Source of the DNA: Apostichopus japonicus
Taxonomy: Eukaryota; Echinodermata; Holothuroidea; Aspidochirotida; Stichopodidae
DNA: 64,000 bases
Assembly (NCBI RefSeq): GCF_037975245.1
Contig: NC_092571.1
Span: 24,566,564 to 24,630,563, forward strand
Direction of reading: 5' to 3'
The notes beneath the pieces are model-generated. The model did no database searches. It was not told the DNA's origin and saw only the letters and a program-made list of their open reading frames with translations. Below, in pieces: positions 1 to 18,619 of this stretch (its first letter is position 1; each line of letters opens with the position of its first letter). The translations under genes were made by a program, and so were the position numbers.

Positions 1-1850
1 ACACTTATTTTCTGCACAGTTTTAACTGTGTATAATAAATAAGTCTACTCTGTGCAAAGTCATTTTTTACCACCTTTAAAGATCATCATCGTTCACCCGA
101 AAATTGTAGCACGCTAAAAATTGCTAGAAGTTTTCAAAAAGTACCGTCCTACAGGCTTTGCTACTCCATATCATTTCCAGATATGTAGATTAGGGTTTGT
201 TTAAACCTAAATGATTGAGTGTAAATGCAAAATGTTTTTGAGGATAGTAATTAAAGTATTTGTTGAAATCAGAGCTCAAGTGACCATTATTTGAATTTTA
301 AGTATGTTTTGAGGATAGTACTGATGACCTTAGATAAGCTGCATTTTGAGTTTACTTGCTCAACACAATCTGGTGGCGCTATAGAAATTATAGGTTAAAA
401 GGAATGACTGTGTATCTTTAATACTTAAGTTCCCCAAAAATTGAACAAAGTAGACAAAACTTCTTTAAAGGCTTGTCAGTGAAAGATAAAGCATAATAAT
501 ATTCAGAGTGTTGGACAGAAAAAAAAATACATTTTTTTGCTTTAAGGAATTTTTCGGTGTCGGGTAAACTGGCTAATAACTCTATTATTTAGAACAGCCA
601 AAAATGGTTGTACCCCACATACATATTCTAAATTACAGTGTAAAATGTTCCATGTTCATATCACCTGACTTGGTTCGAGTGATACAAAGTCATATTGGAC
701 TCAAACATGAAACGCAGCTTTTCAGGTATTTCAAAGATTTTGCCAAAGAAGTTTGAGACTGAAATTTTGTTCTTTTCTAAATTGTCATGTAAAATTATCT
801 TTGATCAAATTTTGTTCTTAAAATTGAAGTAATTTGATGCAATTACTAGCTTATTATTATTAATCCAAATATTCAACACAGGAACATATATGAATGAAAA
901 GAAAACAAAGACAATTTATGTACAAAAATACTTTTGAAGCATTTATTTGTTTTCACCTCTTATATAATACTATAGAGACTAACATGCCTCTTGATATTAA
1001 TAATTTACAACTTTCTGCTTACAAACAGTAAACAAAACTTTCTCTTTACTAACAGTAATTGTGAGTCAGTTTAAACCTTGACCATGTTAAACTCTGTCTC
1101 TTTGTGGAAAGTGAAATTAAGAGCAAATGATTAACAGGTATATTCTGCATTTCCAGATAATTCTACCACCAAGCACTTAAATCATAATTCCACATAAAAA
1201 GCAACAAATTTATGTCCAATTTGGGCAGTAATACAATTGTATAACATAATCTAGTGATATTTGTTATAGGAGAATATACAGAGAAACAAAAGGAAGGTGC
1301 ACTCATTTGTGTCTTAATGAAGGCTTTGTTTCTCAGCCAGTGTGATACCAACAATGTCATAAAATTATTGAGTACCAAAACTGTTCAAAGGATGCTGCAA
1401 ATGTGTTTCATATTCTGGAAACTTTGTGGCCAGTTAATAGCAGATCTAGCAAATTATGTGTCACTATATAGTCCCTTTAATTGATCCAACCACACAGCAA
1501 ATCAGCAATGCTTTTGATTTAGAGGTAGTTAAATATGAAAAAGGTACAAGAAAATAGCATGATGACTTCTTCTTTACAAATTAATATTTCAGACATGATT
1601 TTCAAACAAATCTTACACTCATTTAGAAAGTAATAGCACAATGCATTCTGGGAAAGATAAGACATGGTCAAAAAGATTTCATTGACATGATCGCCATAGA
1701 AACCAAACTTCAGATGTGCATATACTGTACCCAAACGTTTTTTAACATCAGTTCAACTAAAGGGTGAAACTGATTGAAGTTTGGATATTGCATATTTTTC
1801 TTAAAAATATACAAATTTATACATGAATTTCTGACATCTTAGTACATTTC
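1..1850. other. Non-coding stretch, nothing recognised
   Basis: AT-rich sequence without a convincing exon. The longest open frames on either strand are about 70-76 codons, have no recognisable motif and are not flanked by good splice sites. No tandem repeat or transposon end was seen here. Confidence 0.5.
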
Positions 1851-1898
1851 TATAGCCCAAGTAGCATACAGACCACAACAAGAGCCCAAGGGCACTGT

Positions 1899-4483
1899 GG
1901 TTCCTTGCTTGGGGTATATGACAATACACATAATATTATCGAGCAAGATTGGGCTGAAATAGTCCAAGTAATTGTGGTCCTACATGTTCCCATAAAGTAA
2001 CCAACACTATAGCCAACACTTTTGTGATCACAAAATGTGACCGGATTTTTTATCAAAAGGCACTTTTGAGATCTAAATATGGCGTCGCAAATGTAAGAAA
2101 TATAAGAGACCTACAAGCGTGTCAACAGATATGATAACAATGGTGACCTCAGATGACATGACCTTTAAGTTTCAAAATGTTCCACCACCCCATTCACAAC
2201 TTGTCCCAAAATATCAACCATGTCACACCTTGGCATTGAGATTTAATTGCATTAAATGTCAAAAAATTAACTTTGAACTTGTATGTAACTTCACACACAA
2301 AGGTCACCCGGAGGTCAACCAATTGACATTTTTGATCGGTGAGACCTAAATAGAGCATGACTGTAAAAAATTCAAACATTTTTCCTTTGCCCATTTTCTC
2401 CCCCATAATACTACTTTTTTAACATTAGCTGACCTTTGGTGACCTTGGATCACATGACCGTTAAGTTTGAAAATATTCCCCTATACCATTTGCAACTTGT
2501 CCAAAAAAATCAACCTTGTCACACCTTGGCACTGGGAGTTATTGCATTAAATGTGTGAAAATTAACTTTGACCTCAAATAACTTCGCACACAAAGGTCAA
2601 ATGGGGGTCAACCCATTGACATTTATGATCAGAAGGTACATTTAAAAACTGAAAATAGCATCGAAACTGTAAAATCCACAAAACACGAAAAGGTCACCAG
2701 AGGTCAAATTGAGGTCAAGGGTCAACCAGATGCGGGTCGACAATTGGATTACATTGAAGCAACTCCCAACCCTAACGGACAATTTGTTCTCAAGTTGTCG
2801 CAAAAATACTAGTTTTTTTATCATTAATTGACCTTTGGTGACCTTGTATCACATGACCGTTAAGTTTGAAACTATTCCCCTATACCATTTGCAACTACTC
2901 CAAAAATATCAACCTTGTCACACCTTGGAACTGGGAGTTATTGCATTATATGTCTGAAAATTAACTTTGACCTCATATAACTTCGCACACGAAGGTCACA
3001 CGGGGGTCAACCCATTGACATTTATGATCAGAAGGTACCTTTGACATCTGAAAATAGCATCAAAACTGTAAAAATCCCTAAAACACTAAAAAGGTCACCA
3101 GAGGTCAATTTGAGGTCAAGGGTCACCCAGATGCGGGTCGACAATTGGATTACATTGAAGCAACTCCCAACCCTAACGGACAATTTGTTCTCAAGTTATC
3201 GCAAAAAATACTAGTTTTTTATCATTAATTGACCTTTGGTGACCTCGGATCACATGACCGTTAAGTTTGAAAATATTCCCCTATACCATTTGCAACTTGT
3301 CTCAAAATATCAACTGTGTAACACCTTGGCACTGGGAGTTATTACACTAAATGTCTGAAAATTAACTTTGACCTCATATAACTTAACATACAAAGGTCAC
3401 CTTGGGTCAACTTATTGACATTTTTGATTGATGAGACCTAAATTAGAGCATCAAACTATAAAAATTCAAACATTTTTTTCCTTGCCCATTTTCTATCCCC
3501 AAAATACTAGTTTTTTGACATTAATTGACCTTTGGTGACCTCGGATCACATGACCGTTAACTTTGAAAATATTCCCCTATACCATTTGCAACTTGTCCAA
3601 AAATATCAACCATGTCACACCTTGGAACTGGGAGTTGTTGCATTAAATGTCTGAAAATTAACTTTGACCTCGTATAACTTCGCACACGAAGGTCACACGG
3701 GTGTCAACCAATTGACATTTTTGATCGGAAGGTACCTTTGATATCCAAATCTAGCATCAAAACCAAACATTTTCTTTTTTGCTCGTTTCCTCCCAAAATA
3801 AGCACATTTTTTCTAATGTGACCTTTGACCTTTTGACCTTGGTTTCAGATGTAGTTTAATCTCCTGATTCCAAAAAACAAAACGAAAAGTCTGTACAACC
3901 ATCCTAACTCTGACCGAAAAACTTTGACCCCATATAACTTCGCACATAAAGGTCACACGGGGTCAACCTATTGACATTTATGATCAGAAGGTACCTTTGA
4001 CATCTGAAAATAGCATCGAAACTGTAAAAATCCCAAAAACACGAAAAGGTCACCAGAGGTCAAATTGAGGTCAAGGGTCACCCAGATGCGGGTCGACAAT
4101 TGGATTACATTGAGGCAACTCCCAACCCTAACAGACATTTCGTTCTCAAGTTATTGCAAAAATACTAGTTTTTTATCATTAATTGACCTTTGGTGACCTC
4201 GGATCACATGACCGTTAAGTTTGAAAATGCTCCCCTAACCAGTTCACAACTTGTCCCAAAATATCAATCTTGTCGCACATTGGCACTGGGAGTTATTGCA
4301 GTTTTAATATTTTCGGTTTTTGGACCATAACTGACCTTTGGTGACCTTTGTGGGCACCAAAAACAATAGGGCACACCTTCTCCATATGGCGGATCTATAG
4401 TCCAAGTTTGGCCTCAATCTAACATTCCCTTATTGAGATAGAGCGTACCCAAGCAAGTGTCACAGACACACACACACACACAC

Positions 4484-4515
<32 letters not shown>

Positions 4516-4558
4516 GCCAACCTGACTGCATAGGTTCCTCTTGCTAAAGCAAGGAACC
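1899..4558. repeat. Composite tandem repeat rich in TGACCT/AGGTCA half-sites
   Basis: A block of imperfect copies shares the phrase TGACCTTTGGTGACCT followed by a conserved stretch of roughly 150 bases. Copies of this phrase start near 2428, 2830, 3232, 3528 and 4187, so the spacing is about 402, 402, 296 and 659 bases. Two kinds of spacer alternate. One carries AGGTCA-rich sequence (2691-2724, near 3096 and near 4047). The other carries a T/C-rich stretch (2370-2405 and near 3470). The block is bracketed by a perfect 12-bp inverted repeat, GGTTCCTTGCTT at 1899-1910 and its complement at 4547-4558. It ends in a CA/CATA microsatellite (about 4465-4516) and a small GGTTCC...GGAACC hairpin. A related but shorter sequence is present at about 46460-46760. 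I infer an old dispersed repeat family that has been tandemly amplified. No protein is encoded. Confidence 0.75.
4465..4516. repeat. CA/CATA microsatellite
   Basis: A run of CA dinucleotides is interrupted by CATA units and followed by CA again. It lies near the right end of the TGACCT-rich composite repeat. Confidence 0.85.
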
Positions 4559-5913
4559 AAAAAGACACCTTACAGCCTCACAGAAGTCTTAGCATATTTT
4601 ACTATGATTTGATAAAGGGAAGGACAATGTTGCTACTCTATCCGTGACATATGTCACCTCTGTCTGAAATACTGTCCATCTTGATTTGGAACCCTTGTAA
4701 TAATGATTTGTAACCCTCTTGACTTGTTATGTAATTTACCTTTTTCTCCATTCCTAGTTTACTTTCCATTATCATTCATTCCATTATTTCCAGCAAATAA
4801 TTTTTGTTTTCAGAGAATTCTCATACAACAAAGTGCAGTGTGTTTTGACAAATAACATTTACATACAACTTCTATCTTGTTGCAGCTTTGTTGCAAGGTA
4901 AAAGGAGAAATCAGAAGTGCAAAACTTGTTTAATGAAATTAATGGACCCCCTCCCCCCAGTTTCTCTCAAGCTTTATGACTATGCATACTAACTGGGATG
5001 CCAGTTAATAGCTAGAATACACCAAATATTGGTATTGCAGATGAACAAATTCAAAAATCTTGCAAGAATGAGATTTTGTTATTAGATCTACACCTCATGA
5101 TTAAGCACAGATACTATATCCTCTCAGAAGTGTAAAACTGCTGAAATGTTTGACCTACTCGCCATGACCTTTGTGTGGTTAATTACTTTTCAAATGTTTT
5201 CTGCATACTTTGGTAACAGCATGGAGGTAAAACAGACCTCCATGGTAACAGCAAGCACAGAACAGTCAGTCAGTAACACACAAACATAAAGAACTTGAAC
5301 AAAATGTGATCATTCTTGGCTGGCAATGTACATGCCAGTATTGATGAATGATGTACTGATGATAATTGTACTGACAATAAATACTGTTTTAAGCAAAATG
5401 GTAACCAAAGGACAGATAATTGTTTACTGTACATGTAAAGTAAAATTGATTCTTCTTAAACAGACACTGGCTTCAAATCCAACTGTGAGACACAGATAAA
5501 TTGCATACTCCTTTTTGTGATCAGGTTAAATGAAACTGTAAATTGATCCTCAAGAACCTATTGCAAATTTATCAAGTGAGAACTTATTACTACTTAGCCT
5601 TTACATAGTGACAAACCAGTCTCCAAACAGTACAAAGTGGATTTCCTTTCTACCATATTGAAATTGTTTTAAAAAATATATACTTCCAGAATTGTGTAAA
5701 AACTTTCCTGTTTACTCCGTCTGGACTTCAAAACCCGGAGACCTGCGATAAAAAAAAACACAAAACGATACCGACAATCCGTTTTGATTCGCTTTTCTCT
5801 TTTCTTCAACATTTTTGATGTGCATAATAATCTATATCTCTGCTTCATCATCAATTTGCATTTGATATTCGATATGAATCATCCATTGTCTTTCCTGATC
5901 ACACCAGCCGTGT
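4559..5913. other. Non-coding stretch downstream of CFAP107
   Basis: This region lies 3' of the CFAP107 stop codon and presumably includes its 3' UTR, which is read leftwards. I saw no clear canonical polyadenylation signal on the minus strand. The only local structure is a 9-bp hairpin at 5220-5244. Confidence 0.5.
5220..5244. repeat. Short hairpin flanked by a direct repeat
   Basis: CATGGAGGT at 5220-5228 and its exact complement ACCTCCATG at 5236-5244 are separated by seven bases. The direct repeat GGTAACAGC sits on both sides. It may be the trace of a very small insertion. No function can be read from it. Confidence 0.6.
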
Positions 5914-8434
5914 TTAGATGGAGACATCGGGAATGGCTGATTTGCTGCCCTCTTTGGAAGCTAACCTCGACCCGGTCGGGATTATAACCTGTTCTGGCGT
6001 TTGAATCACGTTAACAGTCCGTAACGATAAGTCTTTGTTAATTTGGTTGACAGGATGCATTCTGGTGGATAATGCTTTAGGCGGGGAGTAATGTGTCGTA
6101 ACGAGAGAGTTAGTTGGGAGGTCCTTGAAGGAAGTACCGTACGTTGTGTTATAGTCGCCAAGACCAGCCTGGGCTTCCTCCTTTTCCCATTTCTTCTTCA
6201 TACTCTCACGTAAGCCAAAATTTGTGGGCTGTCCTGTAGAAACAAAACAGTAATGTCGTCTTCAAAAGTTTGGCAAAATTCAAGCAAGCATCACATCGTA
6301 CATTACTTCCAATCACAGAAAGTACTGAATTTATATTGTTAGCTAGCTCATTGCATAACAAGACATGGACTAAGTTAAGGACCCCCCCCCCCCCTTGGGC
6401 ATGACTTAAGAAAATGAAGACTGAATTCATCCATCATTAAAAGAAATATGACATTCTGTTGAGACAAATAAAAGCATGTCAAATGAAACTTACTGGACCC
6501 ACTTAAAAAAATATAGCTCCATTGTCAAGATTTCAGACTAGTCCATACTTCTCTTGCAAATTTGAAAAAGTTTTCAAATGGTATGATGGATGACTTTAAT
6601 TCCTTGGCCATACATACCACAAAGTGTTTATTTCCAAACAAGATTCATACAAACTGAGTATAATATTTCACACTTTGCTTACAACAAATGCTTGCTTAAA
6701 TGTGCAGTAAACAGTGTCACAGTTTATTGAACTGTTCAAGAAAAGAAAAACTAGTGAACCAATACCAACCTCTGATGGGATGATCTGAAGCCTCCGGTTC
6801 CCAGGCAAGACGGTTTCCATCCCAGTGGCGGAACTCTGGCAGCTGATCACTTACTGGTCTCTCCTTTTTGTTGTAATGTTGATCGTACCAGGAAACCAGA
6901 TTTTCTGTATGGTCCGATTTGTGGTGTGAGAATAGCAATTTGTTGTTTAAACCCTGGAGTGATGGGAAAAAAAAAAAACATTTAAGAAAAATTCAAATTA
7001 TATCTGAAATTTTCGGATGTTTGAAAAAGTTGTATATATCTGTGCAACCTGATGAGGTGTTCGAACCAGGAAACCTTGAGGCTGCGAGATGAACACTCTC
7101 ATACTTCTACAACATTCTACAATACTTCTACATCATCAAACTAGTTTCACTATAGCCAAGTTGCATATTAAATAATAAAGGGAATTTTCACATTTGTACT
7201 TAACATACATCTAAGTAATACAAACCTGATGAAGTGTCTGAGCAAAGAAATGTTGAGAATTATTAAGAATTATCTTAATATTTTTCTGTTGAAGCAATTC
7301 TGTGGCAGAGTTTGGTCACACTTGACCTTACTAGTGATGTTGAGTTGTGTGCACACTACACAGTCTAAATTCAAACGACATAACTCACTCATATGAAGAA
7401 AAAATGCACAACAGTATTTAAGGTTGTTTTATCAATTGCGATCTTATTTTGGGTAATTTTATTTTTATTCACAACCAAACACAAAAAGCTGCTTTAACTT
7501 GAGGTCTCTAGTTTCATATGACAGGCCACAATTTGCTAGAGTACACAAAACCTTTCCAAGAGACCATAAATTACCAATGTACTTTGCAAACGGACTGCAT
7601 CTCAGTGTACTGTTTTATTAGTACTGTCAAAACTTTTTGTCAGGAAATTCCTTCATTCTTTACTTCTTTTGCTAAATTGCCTACCATCGAAATGCTAGAC
7701 TGAACATTCATGTGTGGTACTATCATTTATTATTCAAGTGAAATTGAACATAGGCCAAGCAATATAAATGTGATGTGCATGGTACTCCACTTGAGCTAAC
7801 ATGAAGATACAGCATTGCTATGTGTGTGTTTGTATTTTTGTATCAAGGAAATGAAGATTGACAACTTACTTCTCCCCTTAACATTGCTGCTCTTCGAGTC
7901 ATTATGTCTGGCTTGTATCCAGGATATTTTGCAAAGTCCATCCGTTGGGTTGAAGTATGATTATAGTTACCTTTATTGAACTGAAAAAAAGAAGAAACAT
8001 GGTTGTATTTGACAATTATGTTTACTGTAGTGTAAATTGTAATGACTAATGGTACTTGGTAGGGTAGGCGACTAGTTATAACTTCTAGGCTATGTATCCC
8101 ATAGAAGATTGAAACTAGGCCTAGGCCTTAAATTGCTTACAAAAATTCAGTTGAAACATGCATTAATTTTAGGCGAACTTGAGGCTGAAGCATACTGCAG
8201 TATAATTTATAACTGTTGGGCAGTCTGATCATTTATCGTAGTACTTACTTAGTAACGGTAGCTATCATATTGTTACTAGTGTTACTAAGCCTTGTTAATG
8301 TTAGGATACGTTACTTTAGCTCGACTTACCGCATAACGTTCCTCAGCCCAATTTCCGATTAGAACTCTTGGAGCAAATCGTTGCTCTATCCTCCATCCTG
8401 GTAAATTCCACTTCAATTGATCAGATTGAGCCAT
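5914..8434 (-). CDS. CFAP107: CFAP107 (C1orf158-type), cilia- and flagella-associated protein
   Basis: Four exons: 8330-8434, 7870-7980, 6770-6953 and 5914-6233. All have GT-AG junctions and join in frame to about 239 residues, somewhat longer than the roughly 194-residue human protein. The start is the ATG at 8434, in the context MAQSDQLKW. The family pattern can be followed along the length: PGWRIEQ and RVLIGNWAEER near residues 12-33 (mammalian form WQIE...VLTGNWVEER), YPGYKPD near 54, HH...HTENLVSWYDQHYN in exon 3, WDGNRLAWEPEASDHP before the third junction, and PTNFGLRESMKKKW at the start of exon 4. In mammals the family lines the inside of axonemal doublet microtubules, so the product should be a structural component of motile cilia and sperm flagella. 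No signal peptide or membrane segment is visible. The tail after about residue 175 is rich in S/T/P and has no family signature I recognise. The gene is divergent from GABARAP. The name rests on remembered family motifs, so a distant paralogue remains possible. Confidence 0.82.
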
Positions 8435-15140
<6,706 letters not shown>

Positions 15141-15464
15141 ACGTTCTCATTTTTCTTTGCTAAATGAAACTCAAATCACACACTGCAAATGTAGCCACTT
15201 CTTCTTCTTCTAAAATTAGCAAAATAAATCGACCCCCTAACGAGTTAGTCTTGTGTGACCAATGTTGTCAACACATGAACAGGAACTTAAAACAAAACAT
15301 GTCAAAGAATTTTAATGAATTGTCGTAGGGTTCCTACAAATTTACTCCATAACTAAGGGATGTTTCGAAGAATTCTGTTTTGCATGTGCAGCGAACAACT
15401 GTAGTGATATATGGAGTTTGTGTGTGTATGATAGTGTTATCATTGTTTGCTTGTAATTGTACAA

Positions 15465-15474
15465 AATAAATAAA
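15465..15474 (+). terminator. GABARAP polyadenylation signal
   Basis: Two overlapping AATAAA hexamers lie about 330 bases 3' of the GABARAP stop codon, and an A-rich run follows about 15 bases later. This is the best candidate for the mRNA 3' end signal. Confidence 0.7.
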
Positions 15475-15489
15475 CATAACAATAATACA

Positions 15490-16800
15490 AAGGAAAAAAA
15501 AAATAGTGAGAATTATTTCTGCTTGTTTTTTTCAGAAAGTATAAAGACCATATAACTTTTAAGTAACAAATTAGAAAATCCATAGTTAAGTTACCATTAT
15601 CATAACACTAATTTTCATTTTATCTACATTATGCTGTCCTTTACTAGGGTATGTCAAATTTATGGTGTAAATGTTTCATTGAGATCTGAGTTTGAGATTT
15701 GCTTGTTGTTAATGATGTTGAAATTGCCATTTAAACTGTGTTCTGGTGTGTAGTCAGACCATCCTACTCCTCCCCCTCCCCCACCCCTCCCAGACAGTTA
15801 CAAATAATGAAAATATTATATTAAAAATTGGACTCAAATGGAAAGGGAGAGAGGGGTGTACAAATAAAGTGAAGTCCTAAGTTCACAAAATGAATCTTGC
15901 CCCTCTCTCCCTCTCCTTCCCCCTCCCCAACACGTACCTTCCAAAATAGGGGGCTTTGAATTGCATTAATGTTGAAAAAGAAGCAAACTATAAGATTAAA
16001 AAACCAACATTTCACACTCTGTCAATATTTTCTATTGTATCTGACCTAATAAACAGGTTATTATTCTTGCATGAATAATTTCATTTTTTTGATGAACCCA
16101 TTGTTTTGATATCTGGTAGGGCTGCTTATACATAAAATAAAACTTCTTAAAAAGGACAAAGATCTTTGGAAAAAATTGATTTATTTGAAACAAACAATTT
16201 TTAATATTGGAGTACATTAGGAATGACTTCATGATCAAGAATGTCATAAGGAGAAAAAATATTGGTGATAGTAAGTGGAAAATTTGATATTTGAAATTGA
16301 TAAAAGTACATGATACTGGATATTGGATAACAATAATGAAGAGAATTGTCCAACATTAAAAACATCAAACAATTAATTTCACACACACAATAGCAAGGGC
16401 TGTAGTTTAAACAATGTCTTACTAATAAGTGTAACAAATATATTGAAAAAAATGGTGACAACCATAAGATTTGATTTAGTTTTTGTAACCTTTGTAAGCA
16501 TTGAAAACCTAAGTTTGATAAATCACTAAATTCTTTCTCCCCCCCTTTTTTTTTGTGGTCAACGAACAAAAGAATAATAGGTTTATCACAGCAGCAGGTT
16601 TAGTTGAGAGAGTGGTATTAAAACATTTTATTATATGTAAATATTCATTTATTGTGTTACCATATACTCAAGAATAAAGTTTAGAAGCATGGTAGAAAAA
16701 TGCCACCAAAACCTGATAATTGTCATTTTAATTAAAGAGTTGAGTTTGTTTCATGAATCATGGATTTGTTCTACAACTCTCGTTCTCATTGGTTGCGGTC
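15490..16800. other. Non-coding stretch 3' of GABARAP
   Basis: The sequence is AT-rich with a purine/pyrimidine-biased patch at about 15770-15930. Minus-strand open frames here, up to 122 codons at 16201-16569, are rich in hydrophobic residues from AT-rich DNA and have no domain signature. No gene is supported. Confidence 0.5.
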
Positions 16801-17243
16801 TTTCTGTAACAGCATTGTAATTTTCGCTTGGCGTAGCAGTTAGGTTAACCTTCTCTTGCTTGTAAATGGTTTGACTAACTTCATCTATACAGAGTTAACA
16901 AAGGAAGTGGGGTTTACAAAGAACCCCATTGTTTCTATTCGTCAAGGGTTGGGTGAAAATGACATCGCTCCGGGAATGTTTGTGTCAAAGTTGACAACCT
17001 TTCGTAATCGTTGGCTTAAAACTTTCAGTTTGAAAATGAGTATCCTTATGCAGGAATGCTGTTACCATGGAAATCGTATGTTTTACCACTAATTTCAATA
17101 TGGCCGCTACCCTACCACTAAAACATTGATATGACATATTAAAGTAAGAATACCGTAAGACTTAAATTAAGCAAACTCGTTAAAAAATGTATTTAATTGG
17201 TGGTGGCCTGATGGTTTTATGCTATATTTAGTGTTTTGTAAGG

Positions 17244-17504
17244 TTGAGGTTCACCCTTTGTTTAACTATATTTCTTGTTTTTTTTTTTTCTTCTTTTTTT
17301 TCTTGTCATTTTTGCTTTATATTAATTGTGCCTGATGGTTCTTCTAAAGTTACAACCAAGCCAAATACCAGGACTGTAAAGAGGACATCGCTTCATGATA
17401 TCTGCAATCTCTCATCTTGGAAACGAGACAACATCGTGATGGAAGAACTACGAAAATATAGCCGAGTAGGCTATCCAGAGGAGCCATCAGTCAACAACAT
17501 TTAA
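17244..17504 (+). CDS. Unrecognised ORF, possible terminal exon
   Basis: An 86-codon open frame. Its first half lies in a T-rich tract, typical of the sequence before a splice acceptor, so only the last 50 or so codons look coding. These are hydrophilic and mixed in composition (for example TSLHDICNLSSWKRDN and MEELRKYSRVGYPEE). I do not recognise the family and found no partner exon upstream. An AG at about 17348-17350, after the T-rich tract, could be an acceptor. The last 51 bases, including the stop, belong to a 97-bp tandem duplication. It may be the end of an unannotated short gene or a chance frame. Confidence 0.25.
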   Translation: MRFTLCLTIFLVFFFSSFFSCHFCFILIVPDGSSKVTTKPNTRTVKRTSLHDICNLSSWKRDNIVMEELRKYSRVGYPEEPSVNNI

Positions 17505-17645
17505 AATTATAGTTAATAAAAATAATGATAAGTTATGGTAAAAATTATAGAAATATAGCCGAGTAGGCTATCCAGAGGAGCCATCAGTCAACAACATTTA
17601 AAATTATAGTTAATAAAAATAATGATAAGTTGTGGTAAAAATTTA
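17454..17645. repeat. 97-bp tandem duplication
   Basis: The sequence beginning AAATATAGCCGAGTAGGC at 17454 begins again at 17551. The two copies are almost identical, with one A/G difference near the end. The first copy contains the end of the unrecognised ORF that stops at 17504. Confidence 0.92.
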
Positions 17646-18086
17646 TGTTAATGTTTTCGTATTTTAATGTCGCACGAGAGAATGAAATGGATTCTTCTTT
17701 AAGACAAAGAATGTCTTTGTTTTCTCTTCTTTTTTGACATTGTTCATTAAAACTAATATAGCAGTATGGCTACAATAGTTGTCAAGGAATAGTGGTTAAT
17801 GAACACCCTTTTATCAACTCCCACATCCATGCATAAATTCACTTTAGAATGACATTTTGCTGGCAAATTTTATTAGCAGGTGGCAGTTGTTAAGACAGTA
17901 AGCAAAACCAAGAAAAGTTGATGCAATATTTCTGACAAAACTAGTGTTAGCTGTCTTAGCAGATAAGATAAACTGGTTTCCTCAATGGCTGTATATGTTC
18001 CATGTAGGAAACGCTGAAAACATTGTTATGGTGGTGGAGAGGCAAGTTGGGGCCAAGGAAAGCATTCCATCATACCTATATCATAC

Positions 18087-18607
18087 CTGTCAACTCTCCC
18101 GGTTTTTACCCAAATCTCCTGGTTTCATATTCTATTCTCCCAGTTTTTCTATGTTCTACACTTGCGACATTTCTGAAAATAGCCAACAACTAGTGCTAGA
18201 TGCTTACTAATTCCCCACAGTAACGCTGAACAGGAAAGGCTATTCAGTGTAGTTTGCAAGAACAAGACAGACAGTCGGTTAAGTCTCAAGCTTGATGGGA
18301 CTCTATCTAGCATACTAGCCATGAAGTCACAGTACCCAGAGTCCACTGTTCCCAGTTTCAATTGGAAGCCTACTAAAGAAACCCTGTTGAAAGCGAAACG
18401 AGCTGCTGTAAATTAAACTACAGCAAGAAACACTGATTGGATGATTCTCTCACTGTATTGCATAAGTAGACTATACTTATTTAGGAGTATTTATATCATT
18501 TCAGTTGAAAATTACCAACCTCCCTATTTTCCCCCTGTTCTCCCTATTTTTTGGCCCTGAAAAATGTTATTCTCCCTATTTTGGGGTCAAACAGGTTGAC
18601 AGGTCTG
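18087..18607 (+). mobile_element. Remnant of a hAT-superfamily DNA transposon
   Basis: The core is a 67-residue C-terminal transposase fragment (18213-18416). ACCTGTCAAC begins near 18087 and its complement GTTGACAGGT ends near 18606, which suggests inverted termini. I could not match an 8-bp target duplication at those exact edges, so the boundaries are provisional. The flanking sequence has repeated CTCCC/TTTTT phrases on both sides. Confidence 0.55.
18195..18416 (+). pseudogene. hAT transposase C-terminal (dimerisation) domain fragment
   Basis: In the frame ending at the TAA at 18414-18416 the translation reads CLLIPHSNAEQERLFSVV, then KNKTDSRLSL, and ends KAKRAAVN. The block P-H-S-N-A-E-x-E-R-x-F-S followed by K-N-K/R-x-x-R-x-S-L is the hallmark of the hAT family C-terminal dimerisation region. 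Only about 67-73 codons are open. The catalytic RNase-H-like core and the zinc finger are absent upstream, so this is a dead 5'-truncated copy. It is not in frame with the open frame at 17944-18210 next to it. Confidence 0.85.
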
Positions 18608-18619
18608 CTATATGAAGCC

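Noticed and set aside
16201-16569. 122-codon minus-strand frame
   Set aside because: It is hydrophobic low-complexity sequence from AT-rich DNA, with no start context, domain or splice partners.
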